Below, piece by piece: positions 55,511 to 64,000 of a stretch of DNA of 64,000 bases. Each line of letters begins with the position of its first letter. The first letter of the stretch is position 1. The stretch is from Granulosicoccus antarcticus IMCC3135 (GTDB lineage: Bacteria; Pseudomonadota; Gammaproteobacteria; Granulosicoccales; Granulosicoccaceae): NCBI RefSeq assembly GCF_002215215.1, contig NZ_CP018632.1, positions 7,126,501 to 7,190,500 of the forward strand, in the 5' to 3' direction. A program made the position numbers and the translations under genes. The notes under the pieces are model-generated. The model worked only from the letters and a program-made list of their open reading frames with translations. It made no database searches and was not told the DNA's origin.

Positions 55511-55925
55511 GAAACATCAGAAGCTGAAAAAACGAGTCGCCGTACTCCCCGTTCTGATGAAAAAATGTAAAAGCAAAAAGAAGAAGTGCAAGATCTACCT
55601 GATCACCAGTCGTGAACAAGGACAATGGATTATTCCAACCGGCAAGCTGGAGAAAAATCTAAGTAACCGACAAGTTGCGCGACTGGAGGCTTTCGAAGAG
55701 GCCGGCATTCTGGGCAAGCTGGATGAGCAATTCAAGGTGCAGGTTCAACTACAAAGCCCGCGTGGCAAAAAGAAGCGCAAAACCACCGTATTCCTTCTTC
55801 ATGTAAAACGCATACTGAATCAATGGCCAGAAAAGGATGAACGAAAACGCAAATCCATCAGTATCGAAAGTTACGTAAAAACGCTTTCTGACAAGAAACT
55901 GAAACGAAAACTGCGGGCCATTTAA
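55503..55925 (+). CDS. NUDIX hydrolase, Lys-rich, variant box
   Basis: The product is 140 aa. The NUDIX region reads WIIPTGKLEKNLSNRQVARL followed by EAFEEAGILG. The EExG end of the box is intact, but the first Arg of the REUxEE core is Leu (LEAFEE). The protein is very basic (KKHQKLKKR at the start, KCKSKKKKCK, RGKKKRKT, LKRKLRAI at the end), fitting a polyanionic substrate or partner. NUDIX enzymes of the diphosphoinositol/polyphosphate type have similar basic character. Last gene of the operon that starts at 52576. Confidence 0.82.
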   Translation: MGKKHQKLKKRVAVLPVLMKKCKSKKKKCKIYLITSREQGQWIIPTGKLEKNLSNRQVARLEAFEEAGILGKLDEQFKVQVQLQSPRGKKKRKTTVFLLHVKRILNQWPEKDERKRKSISIESYVKTLSDKKLKRKLRAI

Positions 55926-55927
55926 GA

Positions 55928-55957
55928 GCTCGTAAAATAGTTGATAATTTCACGAGC
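55928..55957. terminator. Stem-loop between NUDIX and YceI genes
   Basis: GCTCGT at 55928-55933 pairs with ACGAGC at 55952-55957, extended inward by AAAT/ATTT. It lies between convergent genes. No strong T-run, so probably bidirectional and modest. Confidence 0.5.
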
Positions 55958-55971
55958 CCTTAAACTCAATC

Positions 55972-56556
55972 CTACTGAGTAAAAACCATACGTACGGAAA
56001 CAGGTGAGACCCGCGTGATACTGGACAAACCAGCCAGCTTCATCAACTGATCAACACCGGCATCAATGCCGATATTAGCGGTAGGTAGCATGATGAAATC
56101 CGACGTGGTGACAAGCAAACGCTCATCTGAAAGACGAGCGACCAGCATCGAAGCATCGATAGTGGTCTCAACAGTGCCAAAGCTCAATGTTCCCTCGACA
56201 TCCATCAGAGTCGTCGCACCGACCTCAAGTGCATTGAGAGCCTCCATGTCGACCTGCCCTGTCAGGCTCGCCTCGGGCTGACCTTCCGGGAACAACAATT
56301 CGATCATCCGCTCATTACGGATGTCGATCTGAGTGTTGACAGACAGAAGTTCGATTTTCACTACCAGCTCACCTGTTTCGCTGACAGTGCCTGACACCTG
56401 TTCAAAGTGGTGTACTTCACCGTTGCTGTCGTTCTTGATAGAACCGAACGCAACACTGGATTCACTATCTACCGACGTCCAGCTTGCATGCCCGTCTGCG
56501 AAAGCGGACGTTGCGGCAAAGGCTGCCGCGAATACCATACCGATTACTACTTTCAC
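55972..56556 (-). CDS. YceI-family periplasmic protein
   Basis: The 194-aa protein has a signal peptide (KVVIGMVFAAAFAATSAFA) and a lipocalin-like YceI barrel: ASWTSVDSESSVAFGSIKND, GELVVKIELLSVNTQIDIRNERMIELLFPE and IDASMLVARLSDERLLVTTSDFIML. YceI proteins bind isoprenoid-type lipids in the periplasm and respond to pH or osmotic stress. The substitutions in the usual FxVxH start (SVAFGSIKN) show a divergent subgroup. It converges on the NUDIX gene. Confidence 0.78.
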   Translation of the reverse strand: MKVVIGMVFAAAFAATSAFADGHASWTSVDSESSVAFGSIKNDSNGEVHHFEQVSGTVSETGELVVKIELLSVNTQIDIRNERMIELLFPEGQPEASLTGQVDMEALNALEVGATTLMDVEGTLSFGTVETTIDASMLVARLSDERLLVTTSDFIMLPTANIGIDAGVDQLMKLAGLSSITRVSPVSVRMVFTQ

Positions 56557-56789
56557 TTTCTTTTCTCCAGTTCGCTTGGGTTTTCTATCATTCCATCTCT
56601 ACAGACAGGTGAATGCAGGAAACTATCCGACGATATGTCAACTTATTTTCTGCACAATACATCACTATACTGCTTCAACAGTCAGGTACACATTTCTACT
56701 TCAGACAAACCATGATTTCGAACGATATCCCAGCCACGGAACACTGAGTTCTCACTAAAGCTGCCTTTGCAGCCGTCGCTATCCCTCTG

Positions 56790-58826
56790 ATGCGGAATAG
56801 AACACGTGCGATGATTGCCAGTCTGTACGGAGCTGGCAAGTCACTGAGGGCCAGCAATCAATCCCGATCCTTGTGGTGGTCCATACCGCTGTGGGTAGGA
56901 GCAGGAACTCTGTTACTGACGATAGCCAACTTTGGCATGGAGCGGACAGAGAAGCACCTTCTTGCACAAGATGCCGAGCAAACAGCTCTCAAATACGCTG
57001 AATTCATTGCGCGAACAGTGCCCGATCTTGAACACTTGTTCACCCGACGCGAACTGAGCGAACAGGCACAAATAGAGTTGCAGCGATCCAGTCAATTGGG
57101 AGATGTGTTTCGCTTCAAGTTATTTGATGCCAATGGACAACTGTTACTGACATCCGACCAGATTGTCTCAATGGCGCCTCTTTCGGCTGCAGGAACATCG
57201 CAGCTCGGCTCTCACCACGGTGATACCAATTCCTATGTCAGTGACATCGTATTAGGTGGCAAAAACTACATCGAACTGTCTGATGGTCGAAAAAAGCCAG
57301 ATCGACCAGACCTGTACTCAGAAGCTTATGTACCCCTGATGGGTGACAACGGTATTCAAGGTGTCATTGAGGTCTACGTAGATCAGAGCGCAAGGCAACG
57401 GCTTATCGCTGCGGCATTTACCGAAGTTGCACTTATTGCCGCCACCCTGCTGCTGCTAGGTGGGACCGGCCTCGGCTGGCAAACCTGGCAGCGTTCGTCG
57501 GATCGGCGGCAGGGCGAAGAGCGAATCCGCTATCTGGCCGAACACGACGTCTTGTCTGGCGCTCTGAATCGAGCCAGCTTCCAAAGCGTACTCATATCAG
57601 CAGCACAGGCAGCAACCGCCTCCGGGGAGAGCTTTGCTATCCATTGTATTGATCTTGATCGATTCAAAGAGATAAATGATACCCAAGGTCATGCGACCGG
57701 CGACCAAGTGCTGTGCGAAGTGGCTGACAGACTCACCGCACTGCACCGCCCGGGGGATGTGCTGGCACGACTCGGAGGCGATGAATTCGCGATTCTGCAG
57801 GCTACACAGTCGGATCCACGTGATGTGGAATCCTATGGACAGCTGATCGTTAAATCCCTTGCAAGCCCCATCGAGATCGATGGAAGCAGAATACCTTGCG
57901 GTGCTAGCGTCGGTGCCGCCTGCTTCGGCACTGATGCCACCGAAATCAGTGATTTGCTGCACAAGGCTGATCTGGCGATGTATCGGTCGAAAACCTCAGG
58001 CCGCGGACGCTTCAGTTTCTATGATGAAACACTCGATCACGAACTGGAAGAACGTCGACTATTGGCTATCGATTTGAGAACTGCGCTAGCCGACCGGACA
58101 CTTTGCCTGCATTATCAGCCGTTGTTCGAAGCCGAGGATCGTGATACGGCAACTGGATTTGAGGCATTGATGCGTTGGAATCACCCCACACGTGGCAATG
58201 TGCCGCCTTCGATTTTCATTCCTCTGGCGGAGGAATGTGGAGAGATCGAAGCCCTTGGCACTTGGGCAATAGAACAGGCCTGCAATGACGCCACTCTATG
58301 GAAAGATTGCGCCCGCGTGGCGGTCAACCTCTCTGCAGCCCAGTTCCGGGCGGAGGCCACCGATGTGGTCTCGGTTGTATCCCATGCCCTTGAGAAAACT
58401 GGACTCGCACCTGAACGCCTCGAACTGGAAATAACCGAATCTTTACTGATTAGCAATCCGGAGCAGGTACTGGACAGCCTTAATCGACTGTCGAACCTGG
58501 GAGTTCGAATCGCAATGGATGATTTTGGTACCGGCTACTCCAGCCTCGCCTATCTTTGGCGTTTTCCGTTCAACAAGGTCAAGATCGATCGAGCCTTCGT
58601 AAAAGAGCTGGAAGACGAGGGCAAGGTCTCATTGATCATTGGATCCATAGTCTCACTGGCCCACTCGCTCGGTATGCGTGTTAACGCCGAAGGTGTAGAA
58701 ACAGAGTTACAACGCGATGCCCTTAGACAACTGGGTTGTGATGAGCTGCAGGGATTCCTGCTTGGACGCCCCGCACCTAATGAGTCGCACGAGCCTCATG
58801 TGGACATTGATCGACGAGCGGCCTGA
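56790..58826 (+). CDS. Membrane GGDEF-EAL cyclic-di-GMP protein
   Basis: The 678-aa protein has TM1 at about residues 30-48 (WWSIPLWVGAGTLLLTIANF) and an extracytoplasmic PAS/CACHE-like domain of about 155 aa. TM2 is EVALIAATLLLLGGTGLGW. GGDEF lies near residue 330 with an intact RxxD inhibitory site (RPGD five residues before GGDEF), and EAL near residue 457 (GFEALMRWNHP), followed by ESLLISNPEQVL and DDFGTGYSSLAYL. Both domains look catalytically complete, unlike many tandem proteins. Signal unknown. Confidence 0.9.
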   Translation: MRNRTRAMIASLYGAGKSLRASNQSRSLWWSIPLWVGAGTLLLTIANFGMERTEKHLLAQDAEQTALKYAEFIARTVPDLEHLFTRRELSEQAQIELQRSSQLGDVFRFKLFDANGQLLLTSDQIVSMAPLSAAGTSQLGSHHGDTNSYVSDIVLGGKNYIELSDGRKKPDRPDLYSEAYVPLMGDNGIQGVIEVYVDQSARQRLIAAAFTEVALIAATLLLLGGTGLGWQTWQRSSDRRQGEERIRYLAEHDVLSGALNRASFQSVLISAAQAATASGESFAIHCIDLDRFKEINDTQGHATGDQVLCEVADRLTALHRPGDVLARLGGDEFAILQATQSDPRDVESYGQLIVKSLASPIEIDGSRIPCGASVGAACFGTDATEISDLLHKADLAMYRSKTSGRGRFSFYDETLDHELEERRLLAIDLRTALADRTLCLHYQPLFEAEDRDTATGFEALMRWNHPTRGNVPPSIFIPLAEECGEIEALGTWAIEQACNDATLWKDCARVAVNLSAAQFRAEATDVVSVVSHALEKTGLAPERLELEITESLLISNPEQVLDSLNRLSNLGVRIAMDDFGTGYSSLAYLWRFPFNKVKIDRAFVKELEDEGKVSLIIGSIVSLAHSLGMRVNAEGVETELQRDALRQLGCDELQGFLLGRPAPNESHEPHVDIDRRAA

Positions 58827-59110
58827 CAGCCGGGACGCTTACCGACGCATAACACATGAAACCTCAACTCACCACGCCAGAGCACAGCCGACAAGGTTCA
58901 TGATGGATACTTTGAATTTGAATTATCAATTTCATGTATATCAAAGTATCATCCTGACACACCAGATGGTCGTACCAACTATTTCACGAACAAACCGAGC
59001 CGCATAGTCAAGTCCGCTCAGGTATTGCCATCAGCCTTATCATCCCGACCGTTGCTATTGACGACAACCTGGATCAAAGCTGTTTGACGACCAAAGAAAG
59101 AGGCATTGCG

Positions 59111-60556
59111 ATGGCTGTCCAATGCTATCGCTATATCTGCAGACCTCTGCTCGGCCAACCCTTGAGCAAAACCGGCAGTTCGAGCGCTGACACAGAGCAC
59201 AGCGTCAGGAATCCAACGGAGCTACCTCTACCAGGCAGCCGTAACGTTCTCTCTCTCGCATGGCCTTTGGCTATCAATGCCATCATGCTCAACGGCATTG
59301 TCATTGTTGATACTTTCCTGGTCTCCAGCCTGGGAGAAGGCGCACTGGCCTCAATGGGACTGGCAACCGCGATCATAAGCTTGTTGCTTGGAACACTTTT
59401 CGCTCTCTCTACTGCCACTCAGATTCTGGTGGCCCAGGGGCAAGGTGCCAACGACCCGGTACGGCTCAAAAGTGCTTTCTGGTGCGGTCTCGTGCTGAAC
59501 TCTGTCGCATCAATGCTCTGCTTGATGTTGACCTGGACCATCGGCGACGAGATCATTTCCTACTTTGCCCACACACCCCAAATTGCTGCCGATGCAATCA
59601 GCTATCTGCATGTTTTCACGGCAGTCATCATCGGGGAAATGTTGAGTCAGAGCGTTTCCTGCTACTTCAATGGAACCGGCAGGACCAAGCTGCCCTTCTT
59701 TAGCCACCTGGTGACGATCCCTGTCAACATCGGCTTGAGTGTCGTACTGATTTATGGCTTGTACGGATTCCCTGAACTTGGATTGACAGGTGCAGCCATT
59801 GGAAGTGCCGCAGCGGCTATCGTGCGAATGTTATTCCTGATGTACTGCATACTCCAGAGGGATCGCGCAATCATCTTCGTCGCTGGCTGGTCGCAGACAA
59901 CCTTGGCGCGCTCCAGCATCAGGCATCTCATTCTGGCACTGCCCATTGCCGCAACTTTCTTCAGCCAGAGTGTTGCCACTGTTTTGTGCACGCTACTCTA
60001 CGCTCGTATGAGTGTCAGCCAGTTTGCCGCGATTACTCTGATCATGCCGTGGATACAGATCTTCGGCCAGTTCATGACTTCCTGGGCCCAGGCGACCGGC
60101 ATTTTTGTAGGCCAACTCCTTGGAAAAAAAACCTCGGCAAGCAGCCTCGATGAATTTCTCAGTCGCGTCTGGCGTATTACTTTCGCGCTCGCCGCCCTGG
60201 TCTCGCTATTACACCTGGTGACATCCCTGTCTTTTGGCTGGATCTATGGAGATCTTCTTGAAGACACACAGGATGCCCTGTGGAGCTTCTTGCCGGTGCT
60301 CTTGATTCTCTCGTTCCCGAAATCATCGAACGCCATATGCGGACATACCTTGCGAGCCGGTGGAGACACTGTCTATGTGATGAATATCTTTGTCTTCTCC
60401 CAGTGGGCTGTGCGCGTGCCACTGACAATCCTGTTCATCCTGTATCTGGACTTATCGGCCGCCTGGGTGTTTTCTCTGTTTCTGGTTGAAGAGCTGGTCA
60501 AGTTCCCCTTGTTTCACAGACGTATCTACAGTGGCAAATGGCGAACGACTTATTGA
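59111..60556 (+). CDS. MATE-family multidrug efflux protein
   Basis: The ATG at 59111 follows AGAGG; a TTG nine codons earlier is less likely. The 481-aa protein has twelve predicted helices in two six-helix bundles. Landmarks are LAWPLAINAIMLNGIVIVDTFLVSSLGEGALASMGLAT and ILVAQGQGANDPVRLKSAFW in the first bundle, YFNGTGRTKLPFFSHLVTIPVNI and the repeat pattern AQATGIFVGQLLGKK in the second. MATE carriers expel cationic drugs in exchange for Na+ or H+. The N-terminal extension of about 40 residues before the first helix is longer than usual. Confidence 0.87.
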   Translation: MAVQCYRYICRPLLGQPLSKTGSSSADTEHSVRNPTELPLPGSRNVLSLAWPLAINAIMLNGIVIVDTFLVSSLGEGALASMGLATAIISLLLGTLFALSTATQILVAQGQGANDPVRLKSAFWCGLVLNSVASMLCLMLTWTIGDEIISYFAHTPQIAADAISYLHVFTAVIIGEMLSQSVSCYFNGTGRTKLPFFSHLVTIPVNIGLSVVLIYGLYGFPELGLTGAAIGSAAAAIVRMLFLMYCILQRDRAIIFVAGWSQTTLARSSIRHLILALPIAATFFSQSVATVLCTLLYARMSVSQFAAITLIMPWIQIFGQFMTSWAQATGIFVGQLLGKKTSASSLDEFLSRVWRITFALAALVSLLHLVTSLSFGWIYGDLLEDTQDALWSFLPVLLILSFPKSSNAICGHTLRAGGDTVYVMNIFVFSQWAVRVPLTILFILYLDLSAAWVFSLFLVEELVKFPLFHRRIYSGKWRTTY

Positions 60557-61017
60557 ACAATGACTATCAGTCAAATAGAAATACCTTCACGTGAATGGGC
60601 CCCCTATCTTCTAATACAGCTGACTCAAGATAGCGCATGCAAATTAGAACATGATTGATTCACAGTTGATTTTTTTGCACCTGCATCAATGACACCACTG
60701 TTACCAAATAGACTTGTTTCGTAATGTTTTTCTGACATATTTTTGAATAAGCTTGTAATCATTACATACCTAACAATATTGCAAGTATGGACACTTTCAC
60801 TGAAAACAAAAAATCGGATTTACTTCAGCAAGCTCGCCTTTCAAGTCAACATATTGGCATACGACCACAAGACAATTACTTCCCCATAAACTGCTCCTCA
60901 TTTCTTGTAACGTAGTTCACAGACAGATATACTAGAAATCAAACCTGACATGTCAAACTGAAACTTTTGATATGTTTGATAATTTCTTAATCTGCTACCA
61001 AGGAGAAAGGCAAGAGC
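60557..61017. other. Intergenic region upstream of the symporter
   Basis: About 460 bp, AT-rich, no supportable gene. It should contain the promoter for the symporter gene; AGGAGAAAGG just before 61018 is its ribosome-binding site. No riboswitch-like structure is recognised. Confidence 0.5.
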
Positions 61018-62799
61018 ATGGAAATGGAAATTGGCTCGATGATATTCGAGCGAAAAGTCGACCTTGCGCTGATATCGCTCTACCTGGTCTTCATCGTCGC
61101 CATAGGCTTCATGTTCAGTGGCAAGTCATCAAACCCCAGTGAATATTTTCGTGGCGGCGGCAAGATGCTCTGGTGGATGACGGGTGCCAGTGCGTTCATG
61201 GTGCAGTTCAGTGCCTGGACTTTCACAGGTGCCGCTGGCAAGGCCTACAACGATGGCCTCTCGGTAGCCGCCATTTTCCTCGGCAATGCCGTCGGCTATT
61301 TTGTCTCTTTTCTTTTTGTTGCCGAAGTGTTCAGACAAACCCGATGCATCACACCCATCGACGCCATCAAAAGGCGTTATGGTCGCGTCAATGAACAGTT
61401 CTTTACCTGGGCGCAGGTTCCTATTGGTGTGATACAGGCCGGCATATGGCTCAATGGTCTGGCTATTTTCACATCGGCGGTGTTCGGCATCAGTATCGAG
61501 ATGACCATTGTCATCACCGGCGTCATTGTCATGTTCGTATCTCTATCCGGGGGATCATGGGCTGTTGTTGCCAGCGACTACATACAGATGCTTGTGATCA
61601 TGGCAATCTCCGTCACCGCCACACTGTTTGTTGCAACCGAAGTCGGCATCGTTGAAGTGGTGACAGAGTTTCCACGGGACCTGTTCACCAACAACCTCAG
61701 CTATGTAGGCCTGTTCTTTGTCTGGTGCATGATGTCCATCACCAAACAGATATTCAGTACCAATAATCTGTTCGATGCTTCACGCTATCTGGTCGCCAAG
61801 GACAGCATCAATGCCAAGAAAGCTGCGCTGTTGGCAGCCATACTGATGTTTGCCGGTACTTTCGTCTGGTTTCTGCCACCGATGGCAACCGCAGTCATGG
61901 GTATCGATCTGGCAGCAACTTACCCCACACTTGGTGGTAAGGCTGCGGATGCCTCCTATCTGGCATTTGTTGACACGGTCATGCCTATCGGCATGGTGGG
62001 CATCATGATCGCAGCTCTGTTTTCCGCAACCATGTCCTCGATGGACTCCGGACTAAACCGGAGCGCCGGCATCATGGTGCTGAATTTCTACAACCCTATC
62101 TTGAAGAAGGGCAACGCCACCAACAGTGAATTGATGCGGATGAGCAAGATCCTCACCTTCTGCTTTGGCCTTGTCATTGTCTTGGTTGGCTTGTTCATCT
62201 CTTCGCTCAAGGAGCTGAGCCTGTTCGACATCATGCTGCAAACGGGCAGCTTGATTCAGATGCCAATACTTATTCCTCTGACGCTTGCCATCGTTATCAA
62301 GAGAGTTCCTGACTGGGCTCCCTGGGCAACCGTACTGGTTGGCCTATGTGTCTCTCTGGTGTCGAAGTTCGTACTCACTGCCGATATGATCGGCGGCGTT
62401 CTGGGCATTGAATTCAGCTCAAGAGAATCCGCCGATCTACTCTTCATCCTGTCTATGGCGCTGCACCTGATCGTCACCATGGGCTTCTTCTTCTTCACCC
62501 GTCGTTTCTACAAGGGACTCACGGAGACCAGAACACGTGAGGTTGAAGCGTTCTTCACTGATATTGAAACTCCCGTTGTTTCCAAGGACCAGAACGCCAC
62601 CGTCGCCGATCTGGAACAAAGGAACAAGCTTGGAATTCTGGCAATCCTGTACGGCGCCTGCATATTCCTGTTGTTACTCGTACCGCAACCAGAAGGCACG
62701 ACAGGGGCTGTGATGGGCTTTGTTGTCACAGGTGGCATTGTGTTGGGAATCGGCTGTCTGCTCAAACTCTCTGCTCGTGCAAAACCTTCGGCAGGGTAG
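61018..62799 (+). CDS. Sodium:solute symporter family (SSS) transporter
   Basis: The 593-aa protein has about 13-14 transmembrane helices. Family landmarks are YFRGGGKMLWWMTGASAFMVQFSAWTFTGAAGKAY near the N-terminus and the sodium-site region MIAALFSATMSSMDSGLNRSAGIMVLNFYNP. Similar proteins carry carboxylates, amino acids or sugars; the solute cannot be read from sequence. It is followed 150 bp later by a cNMP/CBS/DUF294 gene, a pairing common for SSS transporters of the acetate-uptake type, implying regulation of the transporter by that protein. Confidence 0.88.
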   Translation: MEMEIGSMIFERKVDLALISLYLVFIVAIGFMFSGKSSNPSEYFRGGGKMLWWMTGASAFMVQFSAWTFTGAAGKAYNDGLSVAAIFLGNAVGYFVSFLFVAEVFRQTRCITPIDAIKRRYGRVNEQFFTWAQVPIGVIQAGIWLNGLAIFTSAVFGISIEMTIVITGVIVMFVSLSGGSWAVVASDYIQMLVIMAISVTATLFVATEVGIVEVVTEFPRDLFTNNLSYVGLFFVWCMMSITKQIFSTNNLFDASRYLVAKDSINAKKAALLAAILMFAGTFVWFLPPMATAVMGIDLAATYPTLGGKAADASYLAFVDTVMPIGMVGIMIAALFSATMSSMDSGLNRSAGIMVLNFYNPILKKGNATNSELMRMSKILTFCFGLVIVLVGLFISSLKELSLFDIMLQTGSLIQMPILIPLTLAIVIKRVPDWAPWATVLVGLCVSLVSKFVLTADMIGGVLGIEFSSRESADLLFILSMALHLIVTMGFFFFTRRFYKGLTETRTREVEAFFTDIETPVVSKDQNATVADLEQRNKLGILAILYGACIFLLLLVPQPEGTTGAVMGFVVTGGIVLGIGCLLKLSARAKPSAG

Positions 62800-62948
62800 C
62801 AACTCCCAGTAAACAGATTCCACTGCCCCTGACTGATGGTAACGATTGACGAGGTTCCGGCTGACACTGTAGAACAACACGGTGTCGGTCGGACTCTGAT
62901 CACGCTTCTTTTTAAAAAAAAGGAAATCCCAGAACCTTGAACGAACCC

Positions 62949-64000
62949 ATGCAACTGAGTACCTTCCACCGGTTGCAGCATGTCACGCCGTTCGACAACC
63001 TGCCCGACGCCTCGCTGACAGAACTTTGCAGCAGCGCAATACTGCACTCAATAGCGGCTGGCGACAGAATCATCGAAGGCGACACGATGAACCCTGCATA
63101 CCCGGTGTTTATCATCTTGTCGGGCCGTGTTCGACTAGTCGAGTCAGAGCAGCAGATGACCGTCAGGCATCTTCGAGCCAACGAAGTGTTTGGCCACTTT
63201 GCAATGCTCAGAAAACTCCCGCCCCCCTATCGCGCTGAAATCTCCCGCGCCGCCGTGATACTGGAGATCAAACATACAGCTCTGCTGACTTTATTTGCCA
63301 GGCATCCAGTCTTTGCTGCCTGGTTCCAGGCGGATTTGCGCCGGTTCGAACGCGAGCTTGGCGCATTCGATGACGTTGCAGGTAGTCGCTTTCTATTTGG
63401 CCAGCGCCTGGTCGAGCTGGCAAACGGCCCGGTTATGGTTTGCAGCCCTACCCTGCCAATCCGCGATGTGGCCAGATTGATGGCGAAACATGACAGTGAC
63501 TGTGTTGTCATCAATTCGGATCAGGGGCCGGTGGGACTGGTTTCCGACAGTGACCTGCGCACTCAGGTCGTAGCAGCCGGGCTGTCATCGGAACTACCGG
63601 TTTCAACCATTATGAAGCCAGATCCATTGACGATACGGGCACGCGCATCGGTGTTCGACGGCATGATGGCCATGGAGGATCGGAACTGGCGACATCTGGT
63701 ATTGCTGGACGATAACGGCGCGCTTCAAGGTGTGGTCAGCGATACCGATCTGGCCCGTGTGCTGCTGAACAGTCCGACAGCTCTGCGTCGACGTGTTGAG
63801 CAAGCGGACAACGGCCAGGAATTGCGCAAGCTGCGCAGTGCGGCAGATCAGATGATAGTGACTCTCTATCGTCGAGGCGTACGTGCCGAGGACTTGCTCC
63901 AGATCAACACCCGCTTCAATGACGCCATGACAGTGAGAATACTGGACATTGTCAGTGCTCAACTGGATGCGCCGCCCTCAGGATTAACCTGGTGCTGGCT
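62949..64000 (+). CDS. cNMP-binding, CBS and DUF294 nucleotidyltransferase-like protein, 5' part (runs off right edge)
   Basis: My translation is open from TTG 62937 or ATG 62949 to the edge. An N-terminal cyclic-nucleotide-binding-type domain is visible (LSTFHRLQHVTPFDNLPDASLTELCSSA, then AGDRIIEGD and VFIILSGRVRLVES). A CBS pair follows (VMVCSPTLPIRDVARLMAKHDSDCVVI, GLVSDSDLRTQVV, VSTIMKPDPLTI, GVVSDTDLARVLL). The last residues, SGLTWCWL, match the start of the DUF294 nucleotidyltransferase core. This three-part protein is usually about 600 aa and sits beside SSS transporters. The start is uncertain because the AGGAAA site is rather far from either codon. Confidence 0.82.
   Translation, partial: MQLSTFHRLQHVTPFDNLPDASLTELCSSAILHSIAAGDRIIEGDTMNPAYPVFIILSGRVRLVESEQQMTVRHLRANEVFGHFAMLRKLPPPYRAEISRAAVILEIKHTALLTLFARHPVFAAWFQADLRRFERELGAFDDVAGSRFLFGQRLVELANGPVMVCSPTLPIRDVARLMAKHDSDCVVINSDQGPVGLVSDSDLRTQVVAAGLSSELPVSTIMKPDPLTIRARASVFDGMMAMEDRNWRHLVLLDDNGALQGVVSDTDLARVLLNSPTALRRRVEQADNGQELRKLRSAADQMIVTLYRRGVRAEDLLQINTRFNDAMTVRILDIVSAQLDAPPSGLTWCW

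Overview
The window looks like a chromosomal stretch from a free-living, probably marine, Gammaproteobacterium. The evidence is protein style and content: choline/betaine uptake and oxidation (BCCT plus BetB), several chemoreceptors, two GGDEF-EAL proteins, a TctC binding protein, a sodium:solute symporter and a DUF294-type protein. No rRNA, tRNA or CRISPR array was recognised, and species cannot be named from the sequence.

Layout. 1-5.2 kb: 5' part of a fused indolepyruvate ferredoxin oxidoreductase, divergent from an Lrp/AsnC regulator, then betT-betB. 5.5-15.6 kb: a degenerate M16 peptidase, a heme-motif GGDEF-EAL protein, an unknown exported protein, two tandem chemoreceptors and a YgjP-like metallohydrolase. 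15.6-20.7 kb: small membrane protein, OmpR-type two-component pair, PhyH dioxygenase divergent from a LysR regulator, and a LysE/ArgO exporter.

20.8-26.9 kb is a nested insertion that can be read to the base. One 395-codon gene (signal peptide, two EF-hands, C-terminal outer-membrane-like part) is split by an IS630-family element at a CTAG target with TA duplicated. That IS630 is itself split in its transposase gene by a 3,719-bp IS21-family element with a 5-bp target duplication (CCAGA). The IS21 element carries four overlapping genes: Cys-rich protein, istA, istB and an unknown acidic protein.

27.6-31.4 kb: L-lactate dehydrogenase and an envelope-stress-like operon (DUF1469 and DUF3618 type). 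31.6-35.4 kb: ridA, a frameshifted tnpB element, a LexA-like box and a group II intron with its maturase, sitting just after an IS605-like hairpin. 35.5-50.7 kb: nucleoside hydrolase, DadA-like dehydrogenase, a decayed selenium-binding-protein fragment, a secreted repeat protein, a 924-aa chemoreceptor, an orphan TctC protein, a PHB-depolymerase-type esterase, a CotH lipoprotein, a YczE-like membrane protein, a 5'-truncated LysR gene, and two small membrane/lipoprotein genes, one of them unlisted by simple ORF calling.

50.7-56.6 kb holds the most interesting locus. After an FMN-binding glutamate-synthase-like gene comes a tight operon of ribbon-helix-helix protein, CHAD protein, ParA ATPase, CYTH protein and NUDIX protein. 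It is preceded by an 8-bp-phased set of CGTC repeats. CHAD and CYTH domains point to polyphosphate/triphosphate, and an RHH+ParA pair with repeats upstream points to partition-like positioning. I infer a candidate system that positions or segregates polyphosphate bodies. The window closes with a YceI protein, a second GGDEF-EAL protein, a MATE exporter, a sodium:solute symporter and the 5' part of a cNMP/CBS/nucleotidyltransferase protein.
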